DNA of 64,000 nt from Angustibacter sp049994355 (GCF_049994355.1 NZ_CP188257.1:4588001-4652000), one strand, 5' to 3'; positions 34,067-42,817 are shown, counted from the stretch's first letter. Notes: generated by a model from the letters alone, not told the origin. Numbers and translations are program-made.

Positions 34067-34155
34067 GGAGGATTCGCATAGTGGCCTAGTGCGCACGATT
34101 GGAAATCGTGTTGGGTTAATCACCCTCAGGGGTTCAAATCCCCTATCCTCCGCCA
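34067..34155 (+). tRNA. tRNA-Ser(GGA)
   Basis: Acceptor GGAGGAT pairs with ATCCTCC; anticodon stem CACGA/TCGTG encloses TTGGAAA (anticodon GGA); a long variable arm (TTGGGTTAATCACCCTC) marks a serine tRNA; T-arm AGGGGTTCAAATCCCCT. Discriminator G and an encoded CCA at 34153-34155. Confidence 0.97.
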
Positions 34156-34157
34156 TC

Positions 34158-34190
34158 CGAAGGGCCCGTGCCGCGAGCACGGGCCCTTCG
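34158..34190 (+). terminator. Terminator after tRNA-Ser(GGA)
   Basis: A perfect 14-bp stem, CGAAGGGCCCGTGC (34158-34171) with its complement (34177-34190), and a 5-nt loop CGCGA directly after the tRNA. Only a short T pair follows. Confidence 0.8.
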
Positions 34191-34268
34191 CGCGTTCCGG
34201 CGGCGCGCCGGGTGGCCTTTCACACGATCGACAAGCTCCATAGACAACCTGGCCCCTAGGATCAGAGC

Positions 34269-34568
34269 GTGATATTCAAGGCCGTCGGCGACTCGCGACC
34301 GTACCCGGACCACGGGCTGACCACGCCCAAGGACTGGTCGGACGTCCCGCCGCGGCAGGTGCGGCTGGACGAGCTGGTCACGACCAAGCGCACCCTCGAC
34401 CTGGACGCCCTGCTGTCCGAGGACTCGACCTTCTACGGCGACCTGTTCGCGCACGTCGTGGACTACGAGGGTGTGCTGTACCTCGAGGACGGCCTGCACC
34501 GCGCCCTGCGCGCGGCCCTCCAGCAGCGCCCTGTTCTACACGCCCGCGTCCTGGTGATAGACGGCTAG
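34269..34568 (+). CDS. Conserved actinobacterial protein of unknown function
   Basis: A 99-residue protein starting at GTG 34269, six bases after TAGGAT (34257-34262), so probably leaderless. It contains VPPRQVRLDELVTTKRTLDL and, near the end, VLYLEDGLHRALRAAL. The DGLHRALRA piece resembles the GxHR motif of ParB/sulfiredoxin-like folds, which would suggest nucleotide binding; this is weak. It lies 11 bases before the LytR_C gene, a pair often seen together in actinobacteria. Confidence 0.8.
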   Translation: MIFKAVGDSRPYPDHGLTTPKDWSDVPPRQVRLDELVTTKRTLDLDALLSEDSTFYGDLFAHVVDYEGVLYLEDGLHRALRAALQQRPVLHARVLVIDG

Positions 34569-34579
34569 CCGGGGGCCGG

Positions 34580-35203
34580 ATGGGGTACATCGAGGAAGCC
34601 CCTTCGTGGCGGTTGCGCAAGCGGCACCGTCAGCAGATCACCCTGGGTCTCATCCTGCTGCTGCTGGTGGCGGCCGGCGGGGTCGGGTACGCCGTGTACT
34701 CCGGCGCGATCGGCGGTCCGGAGACAGTGGACGTGGCCAAGCTGCCCCCTTGCCCGGTCACCAAGCCGCCGTTGAAGCCCGAGCAGGTGGTGGTCAACGT
34801 CTACAACGCCACCCAGCGCAACGGCCTGGCGGCCAAGACGGCGACGTCGCTGAGCCTTCGACACTTCGCGATCCGCACCTACTCCAACGACCCCGCAGTG
34901 GAGACGATCAAGGGCACCGCGGTGATCCGGTTCGGCCCGAAAGGCGCCGAGGGCGCCCGCCTGGTCGCGACGCACGTGGCCGGCGTGAAGCTGATCAACG
35001 ACAAGCGCAAGAGCGCGATGGTGGACCTCGTGCTCGGTGCGAAGTACGCCGGGCTCAAGCCCCTCAGCGCGACCACGGTCGCCCCGAACCCGACACCGAC
35101 CTGCCGCACGGTGGCGCCCACCGTCACACCGAGTGGGACGGCCACCCCCACGAGCACCGCCAAAGCGACCCGAACCGCCAAGGCGAAGGCGACCGCCAGG
35201 TAG
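34580..35203 (+). CDS. LytR_C domain membrane protein
   Basis: A 207-residue protein with a cytoplasmic basic start, one membrane helix (about 22-43), and an outside LytR_C domain (VVVNVYNATQRNGLAAKTATSL, then IRFGPKGAEGARLVA) found at the end of cell-wall ligases (LCP proteins) and alone in actinobacteria. A Thr/Ala/Lys-rich tail follows. It probably works at the cell wall. It follows the unknown 99-residue gene closely and is likely co-transcribed. Confidence 0.9.
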   Translation: MGYIEEAPSWRLRKRHRQQITLGLILLLLVAAGGVGYAVYSGAIGGPETVDVAKLPPCPVTKPPLKPEQVVVNVYNATQRNGLAAKTATSLSLRHFAIRTYSNDPAVETIKGTAVIRFGPKGAEGARLVATHVAGVKLINDKRKSAMVDLVLGAKYAGLKPLSATTVAPNPTPTCRTVAPTVTPSGTATPTSTAKATRTAKAKATAR

Positions 35204-35252
35204 CTCTGCCTGCCCGCATGGTCGGCTCGACGAAGTCCGGCAGGATGGTCCG

Positions 35253-35975
35253 ATGAACTCCGACCCCCGAGCCATCTGGGACGCCGAAGCGGCGACCTTC
35301 GACGACGAACCCGACCATGGGCTGCGCGACGCGGACACCCGCGCCGCCTGGGACGGGCTGCTGGTCGAGCTGCTTGGCGTGCCGGACGGGCCGTCCAGAG
35401 CGGCCGACCTGGGCTGCGGCACCGGGTCGCTCGCCCTGCTGCTGGCCGGCCATGGACACCACGTCCAGGGAGTCGACGTGTCGCCGGCGATGCTGGAGCG
35501 AGCCGTGGCCAAGAGCCTCGCGGCGGGACTGCCTACACCGGGTGGGTCAGTGAGCGTCCCGGCCCGGCCGACAGGACCGGATGCACTTTCGCGCCCGCCA
35601 GGGCACTTGAACCCCATCCGATCATGTCCGGAGAACCGCCGCCGCGTTGCTCCCGTGCAGTTCGACGTCGGTGACGTGAGCGCCCCCGCACTGCCGACGG
35701 ACGCCTTCGACGTCGTGCTCGCCCGCCATGTCGTGTGGGCGCTGCCGGACGCACGGGCCAGCCTCGGCCGGTGGACCGACCTGCTGGTGCCCGGCGGTCG
35801 CATGCTGCTGGTCGAGGGCTTCTGGTCCACCCAGGCCGGCCTGCACCAGGCGGAGCTCATCGACCTGCTCGACCCGCGGCTGAGCATCCTGGAGACCCGA
35901 TGCCTGGACGACCCGCACCTGTGGGGCAAGCCGGTCGACGACGAGCGGTATGCGGTGCTCGCCGAACGACGGTGA
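35253..35975 (+). CDS. Class I SAM-dependent methyltransferase with 38-residue in-frame insert
   Basis: A 240-residue methyltransferase: SAM-binding motif I ADLGCGTGSLALLL, VQGVDVSPAML, then FDVVLARHVVWALPD and LVPGGRMLLVEG. Compared with the family layout, residues 97-134 are extra: they break the short link between the helix ending LAAGLPTP and the strand VQFDVGD. The insert is 114 bp with palindromic content (35541-35654). It keeps the frame, but activity is uncertain. ATG 35253 lies six bases after CAGGAT. The stop overlaps the AraC gene start (GTGA). Confidence 0.85.
   Translation: MNSDPRAIWDAEAATFDDEPDHGLRDADTRAAWDGLLVELLGVPDGPSRAADLGCGTGSLALLLAGHGHHVQGVDVSPAMLERAVAKSLAAGLPTPGGSVSVPARPTGPDALSRPPGHLNPIRSCPENRRRVAPVQFDVGDVSAPALPTDAFDVVLARHVVWALPDARASLGRWTDLLVPGGRMLLVEGFWSTQAGLHQAELIDLLDPRLSILETRCLDDPHLWGKPVDDERYAVLAERR
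35541..35654. repeat. In-frame palindromic insertion within methyltransferase gene
   Basis: 114 bp with no counterpart in the family layout. It contains nested inverted arms GGACCGGATG (35574-35583) and CATCCG-n5-GTCC (35615-35629) and two direct GCACTT copies (35583-35588, 35603-35608). It has no stop in the methyltransferase frame. Boundaries are estimated from the protein. Confidence 0.55.
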
Positions 35976-36442
35976 ACGCCCCCGGTGGTGGCACGTCGAC
36001 GCTGCTACCGCACCTGCGCCGGGCCCGCGACCACATCGACCGGCACTTCGCCGAACCCCTGGACGTCGACCGACTGGCTCGGGTGGCCGGCATCTCGCCG
36101 TCCCACTTCGTGCGGCGGTTCTCGGCGGCGTTCGGCGAGACGCCGATCCGGTACCTGACCCGGCGACGGATCGAGCGCGCGCAGGACCTGCTGCGGCACG
36201 CCAACCTCACGGTCACCGAGGTGTGCACCGCCGTCGGGTTCGCCAGCCTCGGCTCGTTCTCGGCCAGGTTCCGCGAGCTGGTCGGGCAGACGCCGACCGC
36301 CTACCGCGACCAGTGGGCCGCCCACGGCGGTCCGCACGTGCCCGGGTGCTATCTGTTCATGCGCGGTGTGCTGGACCTCGCCGGAACCGCGCAACCTGGG
36401 AGAAGCGCCGACGCCGGTGGGGCGTCTAGCGTGCAGGAATGA
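35972..36442 (+). CDS. AraC-family transcriptional regulator (DNA-binding domain only)
   Basis: A 156-residue protein made almost wholly of an AraC-type double helix-turn-helix (LDVDRLARVAGISPSHFVRRF, then LTVTEVCTAVGFASLGSFSARF). There is no recognisable ligand domain; the 45-residue C-terminal tail is unassigned. GTG 35972 overlaps the methyltransferase stop, and its own stop overlaps the ATG of the VOC protein. AraC-VOC pairs are common, so it likely controls or co-works with that protein. Confidence 0.92.
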   Translation: MNAPGGGTSTLLPHLRRARDHIDRHFAEPLDVDRLARVAGISPSHFVRRFSAAFGETPIRYLTRRRIERAQDLLRHANLTVTEVCTAVGFASLGSFSARFRELVGQTPTAYRDQWAAHGGPHVPGCYLFMRGVLDLAGTAQPGRSADAGGASSVQE

Positions 36443-36864
36443 TCACCAACGTCTCCCTCGCCACCGTGTACTGCCTGGACCAGGACGCCGCCCGCGACTT
36501 CTACGTCGACGTCCTGGGGTTCGTCGCCAACACCGACGTCAGCATGGGCGGCTTCCGCTGGGTCACCATCAACCACCCCAACCAGCCGGAGCTCGAGCTC
36601 ACCCTGATGACGCCCGGCCCGCCGCTGGACGACGAGGCCGCTGCGTTCGTGCGCGGCCAGCTGGAGAAGGGCTCGCAGGGCGGCGTCGGCTTGCGTGTGG
36701 ACGACTGCCAGAAGACGTTCGAGGAGCTCAGCGCCAAGGGGGTCACGTTCCTGCAGGAGCCGTCGGAGCGGCCGTACGGCGTCGAGGCCGTGATGCGCGA
36801 CGTGTCCGGCAACTGGCTCGTACTGGTCGAGCCGCGCGAGTTCACGCCGGAGGACTTCGACTGA
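36439..36864 (+). CDS. VOC family protein (glyoxalase/bleomycin resistance type)
   Basis: A 141-residue vicinal-oxygen-chelate protein: VSLATVYCLDQDAARDFYVDVLGF at the start, GVGLRVDDCQKTFEEL in the middle and VMRDVSGNWLVLVEP at the end. The substrate is unknown. Although its ATG overlaps the AraC stop (ATGA), a TAGCGT hexamer (36427-36432) ends six bases before the ATG, so it may also have its own leaderless transcript. Confidence 0.9.
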   Translation: MITNVSLATVYCLDQDAARDFYVDVLGFVANTDVSMGGFRWVTINHPNQPELELTLMTPGPPLDDEAAAFVRGQLEKGSQGGVGLRVDDCQKTFEELSAKGVTFLQEPSERPYGVEAVMRDVSGNWLVLVEPREFTPEDFD

Positions 36865-36883
36865 TCCGCCGTACGCTCGGGGG

Positions 36884-37504
36884 ATGGCCCGCTACTTCGA
36901 CGTCCACCCGCGTAACCCGCAGCCGCGGGCCATCTCCCAGGTCACCGAGCTGCTGCGCCAGGACGCGCTGATCGCCTACCCGACCGACTCCTCGTACGCC
37001 CTGGGCTGCCGGATCGACTCGCCGGACGGCGCCGAGCGGATCCGGCGGATCCGGAACCTGGACGACAAGCACCACTTCACGCTGGTGTGCGCCGACTTCT
37101 CGCAGTTCGGCCACCTGGTGCAGTTGAGCAACGCGGCGTTCCGCGCGATCAAGGCGGCCACCCCCGGGCCGTACACGTTCATCCTGCCGGCGACCAACGA
37201 GGTGCCGCGACGGCTGGCGCACTCGAAGAAGAAGACGGTGGGCGCGCGCATCCCGGACAACGTCGTGGTGCGCGCGCTGCTCGCCGAGCTGGGCGAGCCG
37301 TTGCTGTCCAGCACGCTGCTGATGCCGGACGCCGAGGAGCCGATGACCGACGGCTGGCAGATCAAGGAGGCGCTGGACCACGTCGTCGACGCGGTGGTGG
37401 ACGCCGGCGACTGCGGGATGGAGCCGACCACCGTCGTCGACTGGTCGGCCGGTTACCCCGAGGTGGTTCGGGTCGGCGCTGGGGATCCCTCCCGGTTCGA
37501 GTGA
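36884..37504 (+). CDS. L-threonylcarbamoyladenylate synthase-like protein (Sua5/YciO/YrdC)
   Basis: A 206-residue YrdC-fold protein of the YciO branch: IAYPTDSSYALGCRI, KHHFTLVCADFSQF, GPYTFILPAT, and KKTVGARIPDN. The Sua5/YrdC enzymes make the precursor of the t6A modification in tRNAs; YciO-type proteins have weaker, less clear activity. ATG 36884 lies six bases after TACGCT (36872-36877). It ends at a strong terminator shared with cspA. Confidence 0.9.
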   Translation: MARYFDVHPRNPQPRAISQVTELLRQDALIAYPTDSSYALGCRIDSPDGAERIRRIRNLDDKHHFTLVCADFSQFGHLVQLSNAAFRAIKAATPGPYTFILPATNEVPRRLAHSKKKTVGARIPDNVVVRALLAELGEPLLSSTLLMPDAEEPMTDGWQIKEALDHVVDAVVDAGDCGMEPTTVVDWSAGYPEVVRVGAGDPSRFE

Positions 37505-37525
37505 CCGACGTCGTCCCGGGACGCA

Positions 37526-37557
37526 CGAAGGCCCCCACCGCGTGGTGGGGGCCTTCG
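37526..37557. terminator. Bidirectional terminator between yciO-like and cspA
   Basis: A perfect 14-bp stem: CGAAGGCCCCCACC (37526-37539), loop GCGT, complement at 37544-37557. It lies between two convergent genes and can act for both. There is no long T-run. Confidence 0.85.
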
Positions 37558-37571
37558 TTCGAGTGACTCGA

Positions 37572-37775
37572 TCAGGCGACGGTGACGTTCTCCGCCTGCG
37601 GGCCCTTGGGGCCCTGGGTGATGTCGAACTCGACGCGCTGGTTCTCGTCCAGCGAGCGGTAACCGTCGCTCTGGATGGCCGAGTAGTGCACGAAGACGTC
37701 GGCGCCGCCGCCGTCCTGAGCAATGAAGCCGAAGCCCTTCTCAGCGTTGAACCACTTCACGGAACCCTGTGCCAT
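37572..37775 (-). CDS. cspA: Cold-shock domain protein
   Basis: A 67-residue single cold-shock domain with both RNA-binding motifs, KGFGFIAQ and DVFVHYSAI. It binds single-stranded RNA/DNA and acts as an RNA chaperone. ATG 37775 has the ribosome site AAGGAGACGAC. The message probably has a long leader, since 259 bases separate it from the next gene on the same strand. Confidence 0.97.
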   Translation of the reverse strand: MAQGSVKWFNAEKGFGFIAQDGGGADVFVHYSAIQSDGYRSLDENQRVEFDITQGPKGPQAENVTVA

Positions 37776-38034
37776 GTCGTCTCCTTTAGGGGACGTCCTG
37801 CGGCCGGCACTGTGCCGACCTGGTGCTGGTCATGCATCCAGACGTTGGAGGCAGACCCGCTACATGGGGGTGCCTGTGAACATCGGTGATGAGGGCAGAT
37901 ACGCCGCCCACACCATCGATCAACGAAAGAGATCGAAACTGCAGCCCAACCAGCCTCCCACGACACGGGGCCGAAAGGGAAACGGACGGTTGTCCGATGT
38001 TCGGAATTTTTGGTGTCGGCGGCCGGTGGGCCAC
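37776..38034 (-). promoter_or_regulatory. Upstream/leader region of cspA
   Basis: A 259-base stretch without a credible gene. Only the ribosome site at its right-hand reading end (AAGGAGACGAC) is certain. Its base composition is less GC-rich than the surroundings (CAAAAATTCCG, TCTCTTTCG), fitting a promoter plus a structured cold-shock leader. I could not fix a -10/-35 pair with confidence. Confidence 0.4.
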
Positions 38035-38847
38035 TCACTGGCCGTGCAGCAGCCGGACGACCGGGGCGAGCCGCTCGGCGTTGTCTGAGCCCGCACAGAT
38101 GTAGGAGACCCCGGTGGCCTCGCGGCGACGCACCAGCGTCTGGGCCATCTTGTCCGCAGAACCGGTCAGCAGGCCCGCCGCGTTCGCCGACCGCAGGGCC
38201 TCGATCGTCAGCCCCATCCGCTGCGCCAGCCACGGCGGCAGCTCGTCCCCGACGCAGGTCAGGTTCATGTTGAGCACGACCTGGTCGGCGCGGTCGCCCG
38301 CGGCCCCCCGCACCACGTCGGCCATCCGCGCGTACTCGTCCTGGTCGGCCAGCGGCGAAGCCCCCAACGCCACGACATCCGCAGCGCGTCCGGCCAACGC
38401 GAGCATCCGCGGTCCGGACGCCGCCACGGTGACCCGGGCGGACGGCACCCGGTCCCGGACGGCGGCGATGGTGCGGTCGAGGACGTCGATCCGCTCGCCC
38501 GGGCTGCCGAACGGAAGGCCCAGCCGGGCCGCCTCGGCCGCCGAGTCGGGACGTCCGGCGCCGAGTCCCACCTCGACCCGTCCCCCGGCGAGCAGATCGA
38601 GTGCGGCGGCCTCGGCGGCGACCAGGCCCGGCGTCCTCAGCGGAGTCGCGAGCACGTAGGGTCCGACCGTCAGCCGCGTCGTCACGGACGCGGCGGCGGT
38701 GCAGGCCAGCATCGGCGCGACCCCGTCCAGGTTGTCGGGGACCAGCAGCGAGTCGAAGCCGAGGCCCTCGACCCGTCGGGCGAGGTCGAGCCACTGATCG
38801 CGGCTGCGCGCGACGCCGACGAGACCGAAGCGGAACGGTGTGCTCAT
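38035..38847 (-). CDS. LLM-class (luciferase-like) oxidoreductase
   Basis: A 270-residue TIM-barrel flavin/F420 enzyme: FGLVGVARSRDQWLDLARRVEGLGFDSLLVPD, VGPYVLATPLRTPGLVA, GRVEVGLGAG. The C-terminal part with EATGVSYICAGSDNAERLAPVV suggests the F420-dependent TIGR03621 type. The substrate is unknown. ATG 38847 has a GGAGGACACC ribosome site; upstream codons of the long frame are not supported. Confidence 0.9.
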   Translation of the reverse strand: MSTPFRFGLVGVARSRDQWLDLARRVEGLGFDSLLVPDNLDGVAPMLACTAAASVTTRLTVGPYVLATPLRTPGLVAAEAAALDLLAGGRVEVGLGAGRPDSAAEAARLGLPFGSPGERIDVLDRTIAAVRDRVPSARVTVAASGPRMLALAGRAADVVALGASPLADQDEYARMADVVRGAAGDRADQVVLNMNLTCVGDELPPWLAQRMGLTIEALRSANAAGLLTGSADKMAQTLVRRREATGVSYICAGSDNAERLAPVVRLLHGQ

Positions 38848-38969
38848 GGTGTCCTCCGGGGGCAGGTGCTGCTCACGCCCCACCCTCGCACCGGCCGGCG
38901 ATCGGGTCGTCCCCCAGCGGGAGGCATCTGCCGTGGTCCACGGGGCGTAGCGCTGGAGGCCCTGGACCC

Positions 38970-40886
38970 TCACTGCGGCGGGTCGGATCGCGAACGACCA
39001 GCCCACCCCAACCGCCAGCCGGGCATCCGCAGCAGGAGCGCCAGCAGCAGCACGACGAACGTGAGGATCGCCGCGCTCGTCACGGACGCCGCAGCAGCAG
39101 TGCCGGTCGTCGAGGTCAGGCCCACCAGATCAACGTCGCCTTGCGCTGCGACCTGGCCACCGCAGGTGGCGGTGACGACGTACCGACCGACCGGCAGATC
39201 CGGCGTCTGGACGACGGCCTTGAACGTCCCGTCCGGCGCAGCCTTGGTCTCGCCGACCTTCTGTCCACCCACCTCGAGCGTCACCTGGGACCCGGCCGGG
39301 CAGCTGGTACCGGCCAGCGTGGTCGTCCCGCCGGGCGGGGTCGCGACCGCGGCGATCCGGCCGGCCGGGCTGGACGTCGGCGACGGTGTTGCCGGGCCGG
39401 GGGGGATGAGGACGCCGGGCGAGGGGGTCACCGGCGTCGGCGTCTCACCGGAGCCTGCGCCCTCGACCCAACGATGCGGCATGCTCGCGGTGACCGTCTG
39501 CCCCGAGACGATCGCCGTCGCGGTCACCGTCTCGTCCCCGGGAGTGGGGCGGCTGTAGCTGAAGTCGGCTGCTCCCGTCGAGCCGGTCCCCGACGTCCCG
39601 GTCCGGTTCGGGCTGCCCGCCTGGCTCGCCGAGAACGACACCGCCGCACCGTTCACCGGCGCGCCGTCCAGCTCGACCACGGCCGTCGCGGTGAACGCGT
39701 CGTCGACCGTGGTGGAGACGCCGGGTGGGCCTAGGGTCAGGGTCAGGTGGCTGGTGCGTGGACGCGCCACCCAGACCCGGGTCGCCGACGCGGTCAGGGT
39801 CTGGCCGAGGTAGACGGCCCTGGCCGTGATCCGGTCCGACCCCGGCAGCAGTCTGGACCACTGGAGGGTGGCCTCGCCGGACGCGGTGGTCCTCGTCTCG
39901 TTCAGGGTCCCGTTGGGCGCACCGGCCACTCGGAAGGTGACCGGGACGCCGTTGACCTTGACGCCGTTCCTGGTCACCGAGGCCATCTCAGCGGCACTGT
40001 CGCCCACGGTGCTGGTGGCCTGCCCCGGGGTCAGAGTCAGGGCCAGCGGAGGGAGTCGCCAGTTGTGGGTGATGGTGCCCGACTCGACCGCGCCCTGCCC
40101 GCCAGCTGGAGCGATGCTGGCGGTGATCGTGTCGGTGCCCGGCTGCGACCTGGAGTAGGTGAACGTGGCCACGCCGTTCTCGGCGAACGTCTGCGGAGGG
40201 CTGTCCAGCGTCAGCGGTTGCATGCCGGCCGACCCGGCCACGTGGAAGACGACGGCCGCGTCGTCCACCGCAGGGCCTACCTCGCCGGGGTCGTACGTCG
40301 CGGTCACGGTGAACTGCTGCTCGATCTCGGAGCTCAGCGCGTCCGGAGTCAGGACCAGGGCTGCCGGCTGCAGCCACTCGTACTGAAATGGGTTGGCCAT
40401 CGCCCCGGTGTCCGTGGGCGGGTTGAAGCAGTCCCCGCCTAGGACGTCGACCCGGGCTCCGACCGTGTCCTCACCGGTGGAGGTAGCCGTGTAGCGCCAG
40501 GTCGTGCTCTGACCAGCCGGAACGCTTGTCGCCACGGAGGACGCGTTGACCGAGTCGACGCCGCCGACAACACGATGCGCCGAGAACGTGATGTCACCGA
40601 CGTCCGTGGCCGCCGCCGCCGCCTGCGCTTCGCGCCCAATTCCGACGCAGTTCCAGGTGGCACCCACGTCGAGCGGCGTGTCCAGCGCACCCTGGGTCGG
40701 ATCCGGTACCGCCAACGTCAGGTCGGCCGAGAAGCCCGGGGTTGCGATGGCGCCGGTCATCGCCGGCAGCCAGATGAAGGCCGTCGCGAACGCGATCAGC
40801 CCGACGAACGCCGTGCGCCAACGAATGCGAACGACCTTCGGGGCCCCTGCGCGATCCGCCCCCAGGGGCGGACGCCCCTTCCCCAT
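38970..40886 (-). CDS. Membrane-anchored protein with three tandem Ig-like repeats
   Basis: A 638-residue extracytoplasmic protein. A membrane helix lies near residues 22-42. After an N-terminal domain with two Cys near 62 and 135 come three repeated Ig-like (Big_1/invasin-type) domains, each ending in a strand such as DTITASI, DRITARAV or ETVTATAI plus a short THNW/TRVW/PHRW link. A Pro/Thr linker, another beta-sandwich (GRYVVTATCGGQVAAQGDV) and a C-terminal helix with a basic tail finish it. ATG 40886 lies seven bases after TACCGT (40899-40894). No catalytic motif is visible; surface adhesion or structure is a guess. Confidence 0.85.
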   Translation of the reverse strand: MGKGRPPLGADRAGAPKVVRIRWRTAFVGLIAFATAFIWLPAMTGAIATPGFSADLTLAVPDPTQGALDTPLDVGATWNCVGIGREAQAAAAATDVGDITFSAHRVVGGVDSVNASSVATSVPAGQSTTWRYTATSTGEDTVGARVDVLGGDCFNPPTDTGAMANPFQYEWLQPAALVLTPDALSSEIEQQFTVTATYDPGEVGPAVDDAAVVFHVAGSAGMQPLTLDSPPQTFAENGVATFTYSRSQPGTDTITASIAPAGGQGAVESGTITHNWRLPPLALTLTPGQATSTVGDSAAEMASVTRNGVKVNGVPVTFRVAGAPNGTLNETRTTASGEATLQWSRLLPGSDRITARAVYLGQTLTASATRVWVARPRTSHLTLTLGPPGVSTTVDDAFTATAVVELDGAPVNGAAVSFSASQAGSPNRTGTSGTGSTGAADFSYSRPTPGDETVTATAIVSGQTVTASMPHRWVEGAGSGETPTPVTPSPGVLIPPGPATPSPTSSPAGRIAAVATPPGGTTTLAGTSCPAGSQVTLEVGGQKVGETKAAPDGTFKAVVQTPDLPVGRYVVTATCGGQVAAQGDVDLVGLTSTTGTAAAASVTSAAILTFVVLLLALLLRMPGWRLGWAGRSRSDPPQ

Positions 40887-40943
40887 GTCCACGACGGTAC
40901 GCCCGATCTGCCCACCCCGATACGGGCATAAGGGGCAGAAAAC

Positions 40944-41786
40944 TCAGGCGCGAGGGACCTGGATGACGCGGGTGTGGCCGGGCTGGTCCGGGTCGTCCAC
41001 GATCTCCCGACCGTCGAGCCAGGCCGAGATGACGCCGGCGAGCTCGCCGGCGTGGCTGAAGTTGATCGCGTGCGCGGCACCCTCGATGCGGACGATGGTG
41101 ACGTGGTCCGGGGCCAGCCGGCCGACCTCGCGCACCCGCGTGGGCGACGGCATCAACGGGTCACGGTCGCCGAGGACGGCGAGGGTCGGGACGGATACGG
41201 CCAGGAGCCGCTCTTGCGACGGGTAGAGGGTGAGCTCGCCGAACAGTCGCAGGGCGTTCAGGGGCCCGAAGCGGACGTAGTCGGGGACGGCCACCGGCAT
41301 CATCCGCGGGGTCTCGCGGACGCCGTCGACGGCGAGCTGCCCGAGCGCCCGTCGCAGCGGCCGGTTCTGGTACCCACCGGCCGGCGAGACGAGCACCAGG
41401 CCCTGCACCCGTTCCGGTGCCTCGTAGGCGACCTCCAGGCCTATCGGGCAGCCCATCGAGTTGCCGACCAGCACCACTCGCTCGAAACCCAGCCGGTCGA
41501 CGATCTCCAACACCACGCCCGCCAGGTCCGGGATGGACATCGTCCTCGCGGGGCGCGCGCTGCGGCCGTAGCCCGGCAGATCGGGCACGACGTTGGTGCC
41601 GTGCCCGGCGAGCAGCCGTGCCGTCGGCATCAGGTACGAGCCGGAGATGGCGAACCCGTGCACGTGCAGGATCGGCACGCCCGCTGGGTCGCCCCCGACA
41701 CTGCGGCGGTAGAAGAGGCTGCGACCGCCGATGGTCATGCGGCCTTGCAGCCACGCCGTTCTGGCTCCGTCCACGTTGGTGATCAT
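40944..41786 (-). CDS. Alpha/beta hydrolase
   Basis: A 280-residue hydrolase of the epoxide hydrolase/haloperoxidase-like group: HVHGFAISG, PDLPGYGRS, nucleophile elbow LVGNSMGCPIG, acid in VLGDRDPLMP and H in IEGAAHAINF. The substrate is unknown. It begins 20 bases after the asparaginase stop on the same strand and is probably co-transcribed. Confidence 0.92.
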   Translation of the reverse strand: MITNVDGARTAWLQGRMTIGGRSLFYRRSVGGDPAGVPILHVHGFAISGSYLMPTARLLAGHGTNVVPDLPGYGRSARPARTMSIPDLAGVVLEIVDRLGFERVVLVGNSMGCPIGLEVAYEAPERVQGLVLVSPAGGYQNRPLRRALGQLAVDGVRETPRMMPVAVPDYVRFGPLNALRLFGELTLYPSQERLLAVSVPTLAVLGDRDPLMPSPTRVREVGRLAPDHVTIVRIEGAAHAINFSHAGELAGVISAWLDGREIVDDPDQPGHTRVIQVPRA

Positions 41787-41806
41787 GGCATTGCGACGTC
41801 GGTCCG

Positions 41807-42790
41807 TCAGCCTCCGAGATCGGCGAAGCCCGCTTCGATCTCGGCGCGGGTGGCGCCGGATGCGACCAGCAGCCGCAGCAACACCCGCGCCTTGAACGGG
41901 TGCAGGAAGCCGCCACCGATCAGGCCACGCTCACGCAGGTCGCGTTCCGAGCCGACCGCGCCGTACGTGTCCGCGAGCACCGGGCCCGCGCCGGTCCGCG
42001 ACGCCAGGACGACGGGAATCGTTGCCGCCAGCTCACCCAGCCGCGGCGCCAGTGCGCTCGGCACGTGCCCGACGCCGAACCCCGCGACCACCAGGCCCTG
42101 GCAGGTCCCGGCGACGGCCTCCAGGACAGCCGGGTCGTCGGCGAACGTCGCGGTGTAGAGCGCGATCCGGGTCTCCTGGAGTGCCTTCCGGGTGAACCCG
42201 GTCAGCGGTTGGCGGCGGCGCGTACGGCCCAAGAACTGCACTGTCCCCTCGACGACCCGACCGAGCGGCCCGGTGTCCGGCGAGACGAAGGCCCCGGTAC
42301 TCGTGCTGTGCGCCTTGCGCACGTGTGCGGCGGCATGGATCTCGTCGTCCAGCACGACCAGCGCACCCCTGTCACGAGCGGACGACGAGCGAGCGACCTG
42401 AACGGCGCTCAGCACGTTCGCCGTGCCGTCGGCGCCGGGCAGCGTCGGGTTGCGCATCGCGCCCGTCACCACGAACGGGGCGTCGTGCGGCCACACCGAG
42501 TCGACCAGGAAGGCCGTCTCCTCCAAGGTGTCCGTGCCCTGGGTCATCACGATGCCTTGGGCACCGGCCCGCACCGCTTCGTCCGCGAGGTCGACCACGT
42601 CGAGCAGCTGGCTGAACGACAGGTCCGCGCTCGGCACGGCTCGCAGGTCGCGTACCTGGAGGCCGTCGTCCTGGGCGAGCTCGTTGGCAAGGAGCTCGCG
42701 TCCGCTGAGGCGGGCGACGACGCCACCGGAGCTGCCGGCCATCGAGATCGTCCCGCCGAGGGTGTACAGCACGACGCCCGAGAAACTCAC
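41807..42790 (-). CDS. ansA: L-asparaginase (type I/II family)
   Basis: A 327-residue asparaginase that converts asparagine to aspartate and ammonia. Both catalytic threonine motifs are present: TLGGTISM near the N-terminus and MTQGTDTLEE; VVTGAMRNP follows. No signal peptide, so cytoplasmic. The GTG at 42790 lies six bases after TAGGGT (42802-42797), giving a leaderless start. Confidence 0.95.
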   Translation of the reverse strand: MSFSGVVLYTLGGTISMAGSSGGVVARLSGRELLANELAQDDGLQVRDLRAVPSADLSFSQLLDVVDLADEAVRAGAQGIVMTQGTDTLEETAFLVDSVWPHDAPFVVTGAMRNPTLPGADGTANVLSAVQVARSSSARDRGALVVLDDEIHAAAHVRKAHSTSTGAFVSPDTGPLGRVVEGTVQFLGRTRRRQPLTGFTRKALQETRIALYTATFADDPAVLEAVAGTCQGLVVAGFGVGHVPSALAPRLGELAATIPVVLASRTGAGPVLADTYGAVGSERDLRERGLIGGGFLHPFKARVLLRLLVASGATRAEIEAGFADLGG

Positions 42791-42817
42791 CGTCTGACCC
42801 TAGCTGGGGCTTGTGAT

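Noticed and set aside
34269..34568. Toxin-antitoxin antitoxin call for the 99-residue protein
   Set aside because: No partner toxin; the neighbour is a LytR_C cell wall protein.
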